Assembly: GCF_963576615.1 (NCBI RefSeq)
Contig: NC_088710.1
Span: forward strand, 2,522,001 to 2,586,000
DNA length: 64,000 nucleotides
Direction: 5' to 3'
DNA from: Watersipora subatra
Lineage: Eukaryota > Bryozoa > Gymnolaemata > Cheilostomatida > Watersiporidae
A program made the position numbers and the translations under genes. A model generated the notes under the pieces. The model saw only the letters and a list, made by a program, of their open reading frames with translations, was not told where the DNA came from and made no database searches. Each line of letters opens with the position of its first letter. Within the stretch, counting starts at the first letter, position 1. Positions 22,700 through 35,219 of this stretch are shown in pieces.

Positions 22700-23870
22700 A
22701 GTGTCTGAGTGTCTAGGTCTGAGTGTCTAGACGAAAAATCATACATAGTGAACGAACACATTTGGACACATGAGGTGAGAAGAGTTAAAACTTTTTTATC
22801 AGGATTTGTTCATAAGGAGAGTGAATTTCCTTGGAACAAGAGAATGATACTTGCTATAGTAAATGCATGTATTCAGTTTAATTTACTGATAAGTTTAAAT
22901 GTTTTGATTGACATTAAACAGAACATGACTTTAAAGATTAATTGATAGCATTTTCGAATTACATTAATTTATACTAACATAATACTTTATACTAATATAA
23001 TCAATAGCATTTCATTTTTCTGCAATTATTTTAATGTTAGATGACAAAAACACTCGCGTTGCAAACTTCACGTTGTGACAAAAGGAGGTCAATTTTTGGC
23101 AAAACACAGATGTAAGATATACAATGTCAATGCTGACGATTAGCCAATGCGTGAATGGGCGAGTCAAAAATGTTTCTGCTGGCAGCCATTCTAATACGTT
23201 TGCTCCATCTAATCACCACAATACATGGTTTGGTCAACCAACATGGTAGATAATTTTAAGGTCGAAGCAGATTCCACAAATATCGATGTCACAAGTATGT
23301 CCACAAGTATCTAAACAACAGAGCATCAATTTTAAGTGGTGGTTGTAAACTTGCACTGATCAGTTTGGATGTCTCATTTTGGAGGGGACCCTAAAAATAA
23401 AATTTTTCATTCGCACGAATAGGAAATTTAAAACTGGTCTGTAAAAATTAGCCATTCTAATACATCATCTGTTTAAAAGCTACTAAGGTATGCTACACTT
23501 GTTTATATAGGGATTCTTAACGAACTCTTGTTACATAATCTGGTCTAAATATGAGATTTTAATAGACATACTTATATGGTGTCACATCTGTTTCTGATCG
23601 GTATTTTGCACCGGATCACCAATCTTTCTGCCCATTTTGAAGACTTAAAAATGTTGATAAAACTAGGTATTCGATTGAGATTACACAAAATACTATTCAA
23701 ACTTCAATCTGTAATGCTCTCTGTTACTGTTAGCACAATAATATTTTGTGTTGTCAGTTAATCTTTGATTATGTGCAGTGTGCAGAGCCGCGGTATGTAC
23801 AGCCTTCTATACTGGCTCTCTAGAGAGCGTAGCAATGACTACAGGTAAGAGAGGGTTAGTTGTTGGTTGA
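22700..23870. other. Region 5' of ceramide synthase, no gene recognised
   Basis: The ceramide synthase promoter and any 5' UTR exon should lie here. No TATA box at a convincing distance and no supported reading frame was found. Confidence 0.3.
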
Positions 23871-23875
23871 GACTT

Positions 23876-24060
23876 GATGGTTTACATGCAACAAAATTCA
23901 CATTGCAGTTATCTGGTATCAAAAGATTCACCATGTCTTACTCTGCTGTGTTGTAGGTGCAAAATATGTGAAAATGTGATTACAAGCTCTTAAAAGCTCA
24001 AAAATGAACAGTTAATCGCAGCCATCACGAAAACGCCGTAAATTGGATTAACTTATAAAA
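23876..24060 (+). mobile_element. Dispersed repeat family A, partial copy
   Basis: Matches the copies at 12518 and 25095: CACCATGTCTTACTCTGCTG, GTGCAAAATATGTG and GAACAGTTAATCGCAGCC. It is about 180 bp and ends before the tail. A following stretch (CCTTAAACTCAGACAAGAAC) recurs at about 30010. Confidence 0.65.
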
Positions 24061-24151
24061 TGTCATTTAAACCTTAAACTCAGACAAGAACCTTGGATAT
24101 CAAAAAGTACACATCTGAGATTAGGTAGATTTGTCGAAAACTTCCCAGAGA

Positions 24152-25090
24152 ATACTGTTGGTTTACCACTATGATCTGTGCACCAAAGAATATTTCTACA
24201 CACTTCAAAACTCAGTGACAAGATTCTGAGAAGGATGCTTGAGAGGTTTAAAGTGAATAGATAAACATTCACAAATCTAATAACTTTTTATCAAAATAAG
24301 TAAAATGAGTTTTCTTAAAATTAGGTAAATATATTTTAAACTTCTATAACTATGAAACAAACATTCAAAAACATATCTTAAAATTTAACCATAAAACAAA
24401 GTAGGTACAATGCCTTCTGCTTTGGCTGTAGAAGTCAGTGTTATGTCCAAACCCACCCAGACATAACATGAAAATATTTACTCGCATAAATGCAAGATGA
24501 GTAAATTTATTTATTTATCTGAAAAATTCAGATAAATAAATAAATTCATTTATCTGAAAATAAATGTAAAATAAGAGTCATGAATTCTGTAATAACAAAT
24601 AATAAAATCAACTTAGAATAAAATGGTGAATATTTTTGAAAGATGGCCATCTAAAGATATGACCCCCTCAGTTTGGTGGTATGACTGGTCTTTCAAAATT
24701 AAGACAATGAGGCATTTGTAGGAAATGCGCTGAAGAAAGAAGAACATATATTAGAGACGACGTTCAAGACTTTAAAATAAATCTAGTTAGATTGGCAGTG
24801 CATTAACGATTAATTTACTGCACATATTCAAGCCTCTTGTGACCAGCATATGAACTGACAAATGCTCTCAGCAGTATTCAAGCAACACAACTAATCTTGC
24901 AACTACCAATTGTATAACACGAATACCTTAGTCAGTGGCAGTCTTAAAAAGGGAAATTAGGCACAAAGATCATCAGTAGAGAGAGTATGGTTGATATGGA
25001 CCTCTGTAAATTCCAAAATATTGTATCCATCCCATTGATTTCTTTTCTTAAGCATTCACTATATTAGTAAGGTTGAAAGATGAAAAACAC
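24152..25090. other. AT-rich gene-free stretch
   Basis: No supported coding sequence. A short palindrome of TTTATTTATCTGAA against TTCAGATAAATAAA lies at about 24508-24545. Confidence 0.3.
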
Positions 25091-25094
25091 TTAA

Positions 25095-25962
25095 AAGGTT
25101 GACTTGCAACAAAATTCACATTACAGTTATTTGGTATCATAAGATTCACCATGTCTTACTCTGTTGTGTTGTAGGTGCAAAATATATGGAAATGTGATTA
25201 CAAGCTCTTAAAAGCTCAAAAACGAACAGTTAATCGCAGCCACACGAGAGCGCCGTAGTTAGGATTCGCTTTCCAAAACGGCTCAAATGGGACGTAGTTG
25301 TTACAGGATGGTTTCTGTTTACACTTTCCTGCAACCTCATTCGTCGAAATATTTTCACAAATATACTTCACTCATTCAATAAAACCATGTCTATTGTTTT
25401 TACGCGTCTATTTTATCGTCATTGTAATGCTGTCACTTTTAGCATTGATATTTTATAACTTACCGTAAAAAATCGTTAAACTTTTTAACCTTAGCTCGAA
25501 GGAGTATATATCATTGTCTGATAATCATAACGAGTCTGTTGGTTACCTGTGATAATCGAAAAGAGCTGCAAAAATTATTTGCGAAGTATTGGGTCACGTG
25601 ATCAGATTACGACTTGACGATTGAAGAATGCCGAAAGAAAACTGTAAAGTAGCAAGCATCTATATTTGATACGGGGTCTTCGGTAAAACCCGAAGTGTTT
25701 GTCATTAACTAGTACCACGATAAGTTTTATATTGAGCTTTGCATTGGCCTTTCAATTCACATGAAAACATATGTGACAAGACGATAATCAAACTGGAATG
25801 ACTACGTCATCGAACTAAAGAGATTCCAATCAATGGCGGCTTTTCGTTTTTGAGCTTTTAAGAGCTGGTAATCACATTTCCACCTACAACACAACAGAGT
25901 AAGACATGGTGAATAATTTGATACCAAATAACTGTAATGTGAATTTTGTTGCAAGTCAACCT
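25095..25962. mobile_element. Dispersed repeat family A, 868-bp copy with long inverted ends and TTAA flanks
   Basis: The left arm (GGTTGACTTGCAACAAAATT onward) is matched inverted by the right arm (AATTTTGTTGCAAGTCAACC). The arms run about 110-130 bp and both include the reversed or direct form of CACCATGTCTTACTCTGTTG and TCTTAAAAGCTC. TTAA lies directly outside both ends (25091-25094 and 25963-25966). There is no transposase. The long arms and TTAA suggest a non-autonomous DNA element, although shorter copies lack the right arm. Confidence 0.7.
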
Positions 25963-25966
25963 TTAA

Positions 25967-27480
25967 CAAAATAATTTTTTATTGAATGAAGAGTGGTTAA
26001 TTTTCAAAATCTGAGGAAGGAGATTGTAAGTTTGTAGCAAGACATCAAAGTTTTGTAGTATGATCTCCCATGTCAAATGAATATTGACAGATCTCGTGAT
26101 GGATTTATGCTTTCTGCTAAAATAAATGGTAGCCAGTAAATATGACAATAATGGCGGCCTTCTGTATAAACATGCGCTAGTTCGTCGCATAGTTAGCAAA
26201 TGAACTGTTTACAAATTATCTACAACATCATTATGATAGTTCATATATATTTTGTATACTTTACTATAAACTCACTACATTGCTAAATGACTTCCCTTTC
26301 ATTATTTTTTTCTCATAAAGTATAAAACAAATCTGCTTAAACAAATCAAAACGCAGTTTATGAAACGTGTCCTAATTAAGACGATTAATAAAAACAATGC
26401 AAATAGCTAATGTAGTAAAAAGCATTCGACACAACAATGTAAGCAATGCAGATTCAACAACCTTATGATGAGTTTAGCCAATTAAAAAAGTTTCAACCAA
26501 AGTCAAATCCAAGTCAATAGCTTTAAATTTAAGTGTGTATTGTGCTGAAGACTGGAAAAAGATGTTTACATTCTCTCACGCTTATCCTCTAAACGTATCG
26601 TTGATACCATAATTCAATCAATCACCGAAATAATACATAGACGAGTTAATGCCACAGTATGCTCAATCATGTGCGTAAAAGCCAAAATACATTCAGTTTA
26701 ACTAGGCCATTTACTCGATAACGACACATGCCTTTGTAGAGATACAAGAAATCACAAACTAAATTCTTATGAGTTAAACAGTTTGGAAGTCCGTTTGTAT
26801 CTGATAATTTTAAAAGGAATCCTATTTAGTTGAAATTGCAGGCATACCTGAGTTTGTCGTTCGACCTCGAAGTGAATTGAAAGAAACCAGATCAAAATAA
26901 AAGTCGAGCAAGCGGCTATGGTACGCACGAACACTCGGCGGCTTATTCAACTATGAATACTAGCTTTATACCTGTTTTAACGACGTATGGTCACCGTACC
27001 GTATCGCTATCCAGACCGTTATAGAAACAAGACTAAAGAATCGCGTGATCCAAACAAGAGAAGTCAAATCTAGTTCACACCGACTTTCGTAGCTGTCTGC
27101 GCTAAATCCTTACAGAGCAGTATTCTGGTTACATAAACGATTGCTGACAATTCTCAAACATCAAAGTATATGGTCGGCAAATGAGTATGTGAAATATAGA
27201 ATTTGGCCAATTGAAAGCTTTGGAATTAAGTACCAAAATTATAAAGAGCTAGCATAATCAACCAACTGCATAGTACAAAGTTTACAAACCATAGATATTA
27301 ATCAAACCAATCAAAATTGTTGAGGACCAATAACAAAATTTTGTAGCGCAAAATTCAGAATATTATGACTGCAAAAAATTATATTATATGAAAGAAATAC
27401 CATGCTCGGCTTGTTGTATTATGTTATTCGGAGGGCTCAGGATATATTGGCATCTGAGCTCAACACAGTTGTGGGTGGCC
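25967..27480. other. Gene-free stretch between family A element and 13-bp minisatellite
   Basis: No reading frame with family resemblance; mostly unique-looking AT-rich sequence. Confidence 0.3.
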
Positions 27481-27487
27481 GCAGCAG

Positions 27488-29276
27488 CTACAGTGAGTGG
27501 ATAAAGCTAGCAGAAAAAGTCAATGGATAAAGTCAGTGAATAAAGCCAGTGGATAAAGCTAGTGGAGAAAGCCAGTGGATAAAGCCAGTGGATAAAGCCA
27601 GTGGATAAAGCCAGTGAATAAAGCTAGTGGGTAAAGCTAGTAGATAAAGCTAGTGGATAAAGCTAGTGGATAAAGCTATTGGATAAAGCTAGCAGATAAA
27701 GTTAGTGGATAAAGCTAGTGGATAAAGTTAGTGGATAAAGCTAGTGTATAAAGCTAGTGGATAATGCTACTGGATAAAGACAGTGGATAAAGCTAGTGGA
27801 TAAAGCCAGTGGTTTAAGCTAGTGTATAAAGCTAGTGGATAAAGACAGTGGATAAAGCCAGTGAATAAAGCCAGTGGATAAAGCTAGTGAATAAAGCTAG
27901 TGAATAAAGCTAGTGAATAAAGCTAGTGAATAAAGCTAGTGGATAAAGCCAGTGGATAAAGTCAGTGGATAAAGACAGTGGATAAAGACAGTGGATAAAG
28001 TCAGTGGATAAAGCCAGTGAATAAAGCCAGTGAATAAAGCCAGTGAATAAAGCCAGTGAATAAGGCCAGTGAATAAAGCTAGTGGAAAAAGTCAGTGGAT
28101 AATGCTAGTGGATAAAGCCAGTGGATAAAGCTAATGGATAAAGCCAGTGGATAAAGCTAATGGATAAAGCTAGTTGATAAAGCCAGTGAATAAAGCTAGT
28201 GGATAAAGCCAGTGGATAAAGCCAGTGGATAGAGCCAGTGGATAAAGACAGTGGATAAAGTCAGTGGATAAAGCTAGTGGATAGAGCTAGTGGATAAAGC
28301 CAGTGGATAAAGCTAGTGAATAAAGCTAGTGGATAAAGCCAGTGGATAAAGCCAGTGAATAAAGCCAGTGAATAAAGCCAGTGAATAAAGCCAGTGAATA
28401 AGGCCAGTGAATAAAGCTAGTGGAAAAAGTCAGTGGATAAAGCTAGTGGATAAAGCTAGTGGATAAAGCTAGTGGATAAAGTCAGTGGATAATGCTAGTG
28501 GATAAAGCCAGTGGATAAAGCTAGTGGATAAAGTCAGTGGATAAAGCTAGTGGATAAAGTCAGTGGATAAAGCTAGTGGATAAAGTCAGTGGATAAAGCT
28601 AGTGGATAAAGTCAGTGGATAAAGCTAGTGGATAGAGCTAGTGGATAAAGCCAGTGGATAAAGCCAGTGGATAAAGCCAGTGGATAAAGCTACTGGATAA
28701 AGACAGTGAATAAAGCCAGTGGATAAAGCCAGTGGATAAAGCCAGTGGATAATGACTGTGGATAAAGCTAGTGGATAAAGCCAGTGGATAAAGCCTGTGA
28801 ATAAAGCCAGTGAATAAGGCCAGTGAATAAAGCTAGTGGATAAAGTCAGTGGATAAAGCTAGTGGATAAAGCTAGTGGATAAAGCCAGTGGATAAAGCTA
28901 GTGGATAAAGTCAGTGGATAAAGCCAGTGGATAGAGCTAGTGGATAAAGCCAGTGGATAAAGTCAGTGGATAAAGCTAGTGGATAAAGTCAGTGGATAAA
29001 GCTAGTGGATAAAGCTAGTGGATAAAGCCAGTGGATAAAGCTAGTGGATAAAGTCAGTGGATAAAGCCAGTGGATAGAGCTAGTGGATAAAGCCAGTGGA
29101 TAAAGTCAGTGGATAAAGCTAGTGGATAAAGTCAGTGGATAAAGCTAGTGGATAAAGCTAGTGAATAATGCTAGTGAATAAAGCTAGTGGATAAAGTCAG
29201 TGGATAAAGCCAGTGGATAATGACAGCGGATAAAGCCAGTTGATAAAGACAGTGGATAAAGCCAGTTGATAAAGAA
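27488..29276. repeat. 13-bp minisatellite, 1.8 kb (about 135 copies)
   Basis: The unit is GTGGATAAAGCCA, with GTGGATAAAGCTA, GTGAATAAAGCCA and GTGGATAAAGTCA as common variants. Blocks of ordered variants recur (for example about 28010-28110 and about 28340-28440), showing internal segmental duplication. AATAAA occurs in the GAATAAAGC variants and is repeated many times on +. Confidence 0.97.
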
Positions 29277-29312
29277 GCATTATGAAGAAGTGCGAAGAAA
29301 AACAGATTCTTA

Positions 29313-29712
29313 TTTGTTAGAGCTGTATGTAAGTACACTCATTTATACAGCTGTATGTAAGCACACTTGTTTATACAACTGTATGTAAGTACACTCATTT
29401 ATACAACTGTATGTAAGTACACTCATTTATACAACTGTATGTGACTACACTCGTTTATACAACTATGTAAGTACACTTGTTTATACAACTGTATGCAAGT
29501 ACACTTGTTTATACAACTGTATGTAAGTACCCTTGTTTATACAACTGTATGTAAGTACACTCATTTATACAACTGTATGCAAGTACACACATTTATACAA
29601 CTGTATGTAAGTACACTCGTTTATACAACTGTATGTAAGTACACTTGTTTATAAAACTGTATGTAAGTACACTTGTTTATAAAACCGTATGTAAGTACAC
29701 TCGTATATACAA
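29313..29712. repeat. 28-bp tandem array (about 14 copies)
   Basis: The unit is ACAACTGTATGTAAGTACAC followed by TCATTTAT, with TTGTTTAT as a variant. Each unit contains GTAAGTA, a consensus-like 5' splice site on +. Confidence 0.93.
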
Positions 29713-30097
29713 CATGACTATATAACAAAGCATGTCACAATCAAATTTAGATTATATACATAAAATGTATCAAAAGAAAATTGCTCAACAGACACATAAG
29801 TCACACAATATGAGCAATCATTTCTACAAACATATGAGTGACATTAGCAGACAAAATAATATGAATACAATGTAAGAAAATTATAAAGAATTGTATATTT
29901 TAACAAGATAAATGCACTGCTATACAACTTTGTATTAAATTGTGTACAGACTAGCCCGTGGCTATCTTCCTCACTGAGCAAGCCTTTCACATACCACATT
30001 GTTTACACCTTAAACCCAGACAAGGACCATCGATATCCAAAAGTTTTCAGCTGAGATGAGGTAGTTCCATGTAAAACTTCTCTTTAATTGTGTTAAC

Positions 30098-30352
30098 ATG
30101 TTAAATAATTATAATATTATTATAATTATGCACTGGTAATTATAACTAATAGTTATAATTACCAATGCATAATTACAATAATTATATTATAATTATTTAA
30201 CACGTAATTGAATTATTTTAATTTTTATGTTGTTTATGTTTTGTATAAATGTGAAAGATATTTCAACACATAATTATAATAATTATGTGTTGAAATATCT
30301 TTCACGTTTATACAAAACATAAACAACATAAAGATTAAAATAACTTAATTAC
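30098..30352. repeat. Two adjacent AT-rich hairpins
   Basis: The first palindrome pairs AATAATTATAAT-type arms around about 30150 (TAATTATAACTA against TAGTTATAATTA). The second has nearly perfect arms of about 65 bp centred near 30283: AAAGATATTTCAACACATAA against TTATGTGTTGAAATATCTTT, extending through the reversed pair TGTTGTTTATGTTTTG and CAAAACATAAACAACA. There is no coding capacity; this is a cruciform-capable or MITE-like sequence. Confidence 0.9.
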
Positions 30353-30889
30353 ATTCTTATTTTACCATTTTTTGGGCTCAGCATTACCAGAATATACCAT
30401 ATACCTTGTATTTGAGCGCCACCTTTATTTGAATGCCATCTCTAATACAACGTCACTATAGAAGAAAGGTTGAAAAATAAAATCCCATGGCGTTCGAATA
30501 GAGGTTTCATGGAAACCAACTAAGTTCACATCTCTCTGACACCCTTTACCAGGGCTGTAATACTAAAATATGCAGTACACAGACAAAAGGAAGTAAACAC
30601 TGGCTTGATGTCAATTGTAACAAAGTACACTGTATAAAATAATCAGCCTAAACTCGAATGATGATGGTACATTTAAATTTATTTATTCTCTAAAGATATA
30701 TCAAGCCAGTGCACTTTTCTGTAGTTATACACCCTCAAGCGTCCCGAACTCAACTGTAAATATTATATCTTTAAATAGTGCTGCTTGTATTATTATATTA
30801 CTATGTCATATGCTGTTACAATATTATGTTGTTACATTATAATACTGCACTACCCAATCAGTATATATAAATCAATCTCAGTCTTTGTC

Positions 30890-31060
30890 TATCAGGCATT
30901 CGTGTGTCAGTTATATCGATAAGGTTTTAGAAATGAATGATCTGGTTCGAACTGGATTTGAACTAAGAACCTCCAGGTCGGCAGACAGGCAAACTAACCC
31001 ACTCGGCCAAGCGGCTACATTGCCATGCAAATGAATGATTGTGGTCATAGTCTTTACATC
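30890..31060 (-). mobile_element. tRNA-derived SINE-like copy
   Basis: Read on -, GCCGCTTGGCCGAGTGGGTT resembles a Leu/Ser-type tRNA A box. About 50 bp on, TTAGTTCAAATCCAGTTCG resembles a B box. The 3' part shares AAAACCTTATCG...ACTGACA with the copy at 45455-45600. It cannot be a functional tRNA, as no acceptor stem closes it. Confidence 0.65.
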
Positions 31061-31199
31061 AATTAAAATACTCATGCCTAAAGCGCTTGGGAAAATATTA
31101 TTGGTTAGTACTAGTACGCTTGCTATACTACTAGAGATCATTACGCGTAACGATTATTAAGATGGCTTCAGACATGGCTCTTATTATAGTAAAGGTTTA

Positions 31200-34030
31200 G
31201 ACTAGTTTGAGTTACTAGCTTGAGTTACTCAAATTCATTGGGTAATGATTTTATTACCTGTGCAATGCCGAGCATTTAACCAGTATTAGTCAGTATTAAA
31301 TTATTGTATAACATGTTATTACATGATGGTATAACACCACACCACACTATACTATATTATATCATTATAGTATTATATATTGTAATACTATATCATATTA
31401 TTTTACGCTATACTATTTTACATAATATTATATTATTTTATTATGGTATATTGCATTAAAACTTACTATGTTGTATTACTTTATATTATACTTTGTTATA
31501 CTATTCCGTATTATATTATATTAAATAGCATTTTATTATGTAATATGCTATCTAATATATACATATTTCTATGTACATTAAAATATATTGTATTACATTG
31601 AGTAACACTATTGTATATTGTAACATATTATGTTACATTTTATTAAATTTTATTCTTCAATATTATACTTTTTCTATTGTATCATATTATATTCTTTTAA
31701 CAATTATCCTAGTAGTATATAGAATATTAAACAATATATTTCAGGAGTTGACTGTAGCTGTAACTGTAGTCACACTAACAGTATTCCTTGATATTGATTT
31801 GTTTGTTGGACTAAGTTACCAAAATATTTGTTCGGTGGGTGTCAAAAAGTAGACTTCAGCGTATAACTAAGTACTAAGAGATCATACCTGGTACTGTCAG
31901 TTGCTAGTTTTTAAGTATTTAGTACTCAGTATATTACTAGCAGTGTTGTTTACCAAGCACTTCATCTCAATCAATTGTTGTGCGTTGACATTTGACACGA
32001 GCCCAACCAATAGGTACATGTTAGGAAGGCTTTACTGTACGTATCTGCTGTGGCACCATATTTTACTCGATAGTTCAATGACTAGCTCTGACTGGCTTTC
32101 AACTCAGTTTAAGCTGCCCGTCTGCAATGATTTCTTTAACACTTGCTTCCATAAGCATAGTTTTTGAGCGCTTGTCTGGCAAAAACATGTCAAGTGTTGA
32201 AGCTATTCTCTGCAGACTCTAATTGCTTGGATGAGATCCACAGAAGCCAAAGCACCTGCTAAGTACTGCCAGTGACTACAATCAGATTCTGATAATGCGC
32301 TTATTGTCAGAAGTTACTACAGTCTCATTTACTTTCTGTGGCTCTAGTCCTGGCCTAAAGAAAAGTGGTTTCGTAAATCTTTTATTTCTGATTCTTAGAA
32401 TTCAAAACTTTTTTACCAATTTAAATTATTCTGTTATAAATGTCAGAGAACACAATGGATAATGCGAAATATTTTGCTATAACATTTCTGTGAGTAAAGA
32501 ATTGAACCGTCACCAACCCATAGACTGAGCTATTAATAGGAAATGGTTAGAGATACTCAATGCATTGAAAAGGCTTTTAGACCTTTAGAATGAGTTAGTA
32601 AAATTTTAATAAAGAAAGTAGCTTTCCTCTACTAGAGTTTACCAATCAGTAAAATCTAATTGCTCACAAAGGTTTGTCCCTCATCCTGTTTGTTGTCAAT
32701 ATTCTTCTCATCTTTATATTGTAATTTTAGTTTTCACTTTTTTATTCTCATTTCAAACTCTTGGTTCTTTGTTACAACAAGCCGGTTCTCAGACGGAACT
32801 GCTAGTCTCTCAGTTAGTCTCCCAGTTATGGAGAGACTAACACATAGAGTGAATGAACAACACAGAGCATAGGTGAAAAACCATCAGCCTGACATGTCTG
32901 CAAACTGCTGATGTTTCACATATTTCTAATCCAAGCCATGACACATGTAACTAGCTGTTGATGAGGTATAATTGTCATTAATAAATGTACTTCCTGCATA
33001 TAGTAAGCGCAATGAACTTTGTTTTAAAAAGGTAGGTATATATATTTTGCCAGTAAATATTTTGTAAACTAAATCTCACCCTATGTTTCGTCTGAGATGC
33101 CATCATGAAGATCACATGCGTTCAAGCTCATCACTGTTATTAGATATTTTTGAAATAACTTGTTAGAACACAGGCTATACAAAATAGCCCTATTATTCAT
33201 CAAATGAATAACTAGGAATGACATCGGCACTCCATTACTGCTGCTTTTCTAATAGATGAGAGTTGACAGGAAGTAGTCAGCATAAGTCAAGCCTTAGTAA
33301 ATCATCTGCTAGTTAGTAAAACCACTTGTGTAGCAATGGAGAGAGTATATTTATATTGGTCTGTGATCACTTCTGAAAGTGTATCATGATGCTTTATTTT
33401 GCATATTATAATTTATATTTTATATACCCTACAAATCATGATGGAGTTGGAGGTCATCAATGGATGCTTAAGAAATCAAGTGTTTCACTAGTAGTGATTA
33501 ATAAGTCTTTCAGAATGCTTTACAGTTTGTTATTTGAAGTTTCTGACGCCTGTCAAAGCAGAGACTTCGCAGCACTAATCTTGTACCTAAACTAACAGAG
33601 CCTATAACTATGAAACTCAATCAATTCAGGCCTTTTTTCAGCTATTGCTTCGGGTGCGCCTCTCTTATTCACACATATATTCTAATGAATGCGACAGGTG
33701 AAATATTGACTGACCTACTCACGCCTGAAGGGATCAGGTGTTAGCATGATAGCCTCAATAGGAACAAAAGCATGACCATCATCTATTATCTACTAGACAA
33801 GTGGAATATCTCCTCAATAATTCATAAATAATCAATGTTTCCATAGAATGATCAGTTTTTGTCTCGGTTGTTCTAAACAGTTGATTTAGGGTGGCCAAAT
33901 ATGAAATTCACTTAAAAACACCACAAATAATATAACTATTTGCATTGAAGCCTTTTCAATTTGTTCCTTGTGGTCTCACAATCAAGTCTATATTTTTATT
34001 TTGTTGTTCACTTTTTACTATTTAGTAGTA
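31200..34030. other. AT-rich gene-free region
   Basis: 31300-31740 is very rich in TATTATA-type sequence. A family tail (TTCAGACATGGCTCTTATTA) lies at 31165-31185. No frame here shows family features, although several 60-93 aa frames exist. Confidence 0.3.
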
Positions 34031-34043
34031 GGAATTAATAGCA

Positions 34044-34146
34044 ATGGTTACACCCCTGCTGCCATGTGCATCGTCCTTGGAGACTGCTGTCAACCAAATT
34101 CGGAAACTGGTTGTTGCTAGCCGGTCTGTATACCCTAGTAACGTGT
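34044..34146 (+). CDS. Candidate coding exon of unknown gene
   Basis: A good acceptor (CACTTTTTACTATTTAG) precedes an ATG at 34044. The frame reads MVTPLLPCASSLETAVNQIR then KLVVASRSVYPSNV and stops at a consensus GTAAGT donor at 34147. The 34 codons are helix-like and of higher GC than the surroundings. No continuation exon of matching phase was found before the tektin. A second donor (GTGAGT at about 34262) and another open frame (34066-34434) overlap, so the exon could be longer or not real. I do not recognise the family. Confidence 0.25.
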
Positions 34147-34869
34147 GTAAGTTCTGCCAGCGTCTTATCTAGCCAGCTTCTACAGAGGACCTGCCATACT
34201 TCACTCTGTTCTCTGCCAGTACAGACCTATATTTCTCTCACAGCAAATATTCTCTGTAAGGTGAGTTTAGCGCTTTACCAAGTTGACAAGATAAGGGACT
34301 CTAGCGTAGGGTTTATACTCGAGATTGGAAGTGTATTTTACTCCATCAGCTTTATTACTTTTTACCGATTATCGCCTTATTTTGTTCACACAGTGTCTTC
34401 CACTTGTTTTATTTGGAAACAAATTTTATTTTAAACAAGCTTTATCTGCTGGTCATTAATTTAAATTTCTAGTAAACAAAATACCATAATATTTAGTAAA
34501 TATATTGTATGTAGATGAAGAATTATTAGTTAGTAAAGCTACTATGAATTACCTCTCAGTTATCATAGGCACAAGCTCTGCTACAAACATATTACATAAC
34601 CTATTATCTGCGACATTAAAATGGATGTTTTTCATCTGGTGTAATTGTTTCAAATTATTTTATTTTACTAGTTACACAATAATATTTAATTAAATGACGA
34701 AAAAGTCTTTATTTTATAAGCTTCAAACATTATGTATAATCGTATCTTGATTTAGTTTACTTTCATGCTGCCTCACAGCAACAGCGAATTTTTGGAAAAT
34801 GATATTTTTTTAGATAGGTATTAACTCTTTTAAGGTGAAGTTGAAAACTTATTTGTCATTAACCCAACT

Positions 34870-35005
34870 ATAATTTGTGATTTATCCGCCCTTTCTCAAG
34901 TTAAGTTGTACATGTAGACTCATTTACCCTTACACAATTGAAATTCTCTTATTTGTCTGCCCTTTCTCAAAGGAAATTTTAGACTTGTCTGCCCTTACTC
35001 AAGTA
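34870..35005. repeat. Degenerate repeat of GCCCTTTCTCAAG motif (3 copies)
   Basis: GCCCTTTCTCAAGTTAAG, GCCCTTTCTCAAAGGAAA and GCCCTTACTCAAGTAAAG recur at roughly 40-80 bp spacing. Confidence 0.6.
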
Positions 35006-35219
35006 AAGCTCTAGAGAGGCTTTAAAAGTACTTCACATCATAAATAACAACAGCATGGTTCTTAAAAAGTAAACTGATATTTTTTCCAAATAAAATTAGA
35101 AAAACTTCATGTTTAATATATTACAACCTAGCTTAAGGCTTAGGACTCAGTTAAAGTGATCGCCATGAGTAGAGGGCTGGTAGTTACTCACAAAACTTTT
35201 TACTATGCTGTAGTCTGAA

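Noticed and set aside
22602-22700. Upstream Met at 22700 adding 33 residues to ceramide synthase
   Set aside because: The added segment has no family resemblance, while the Met at 22601 matches usual family starts.
30935-31020. tRNA gene on -
   Set aside because: A- and B-box-like motifs are present but no acceptor stem closes and the 3' side continues into a dispersed tail, so it is SINE-like.
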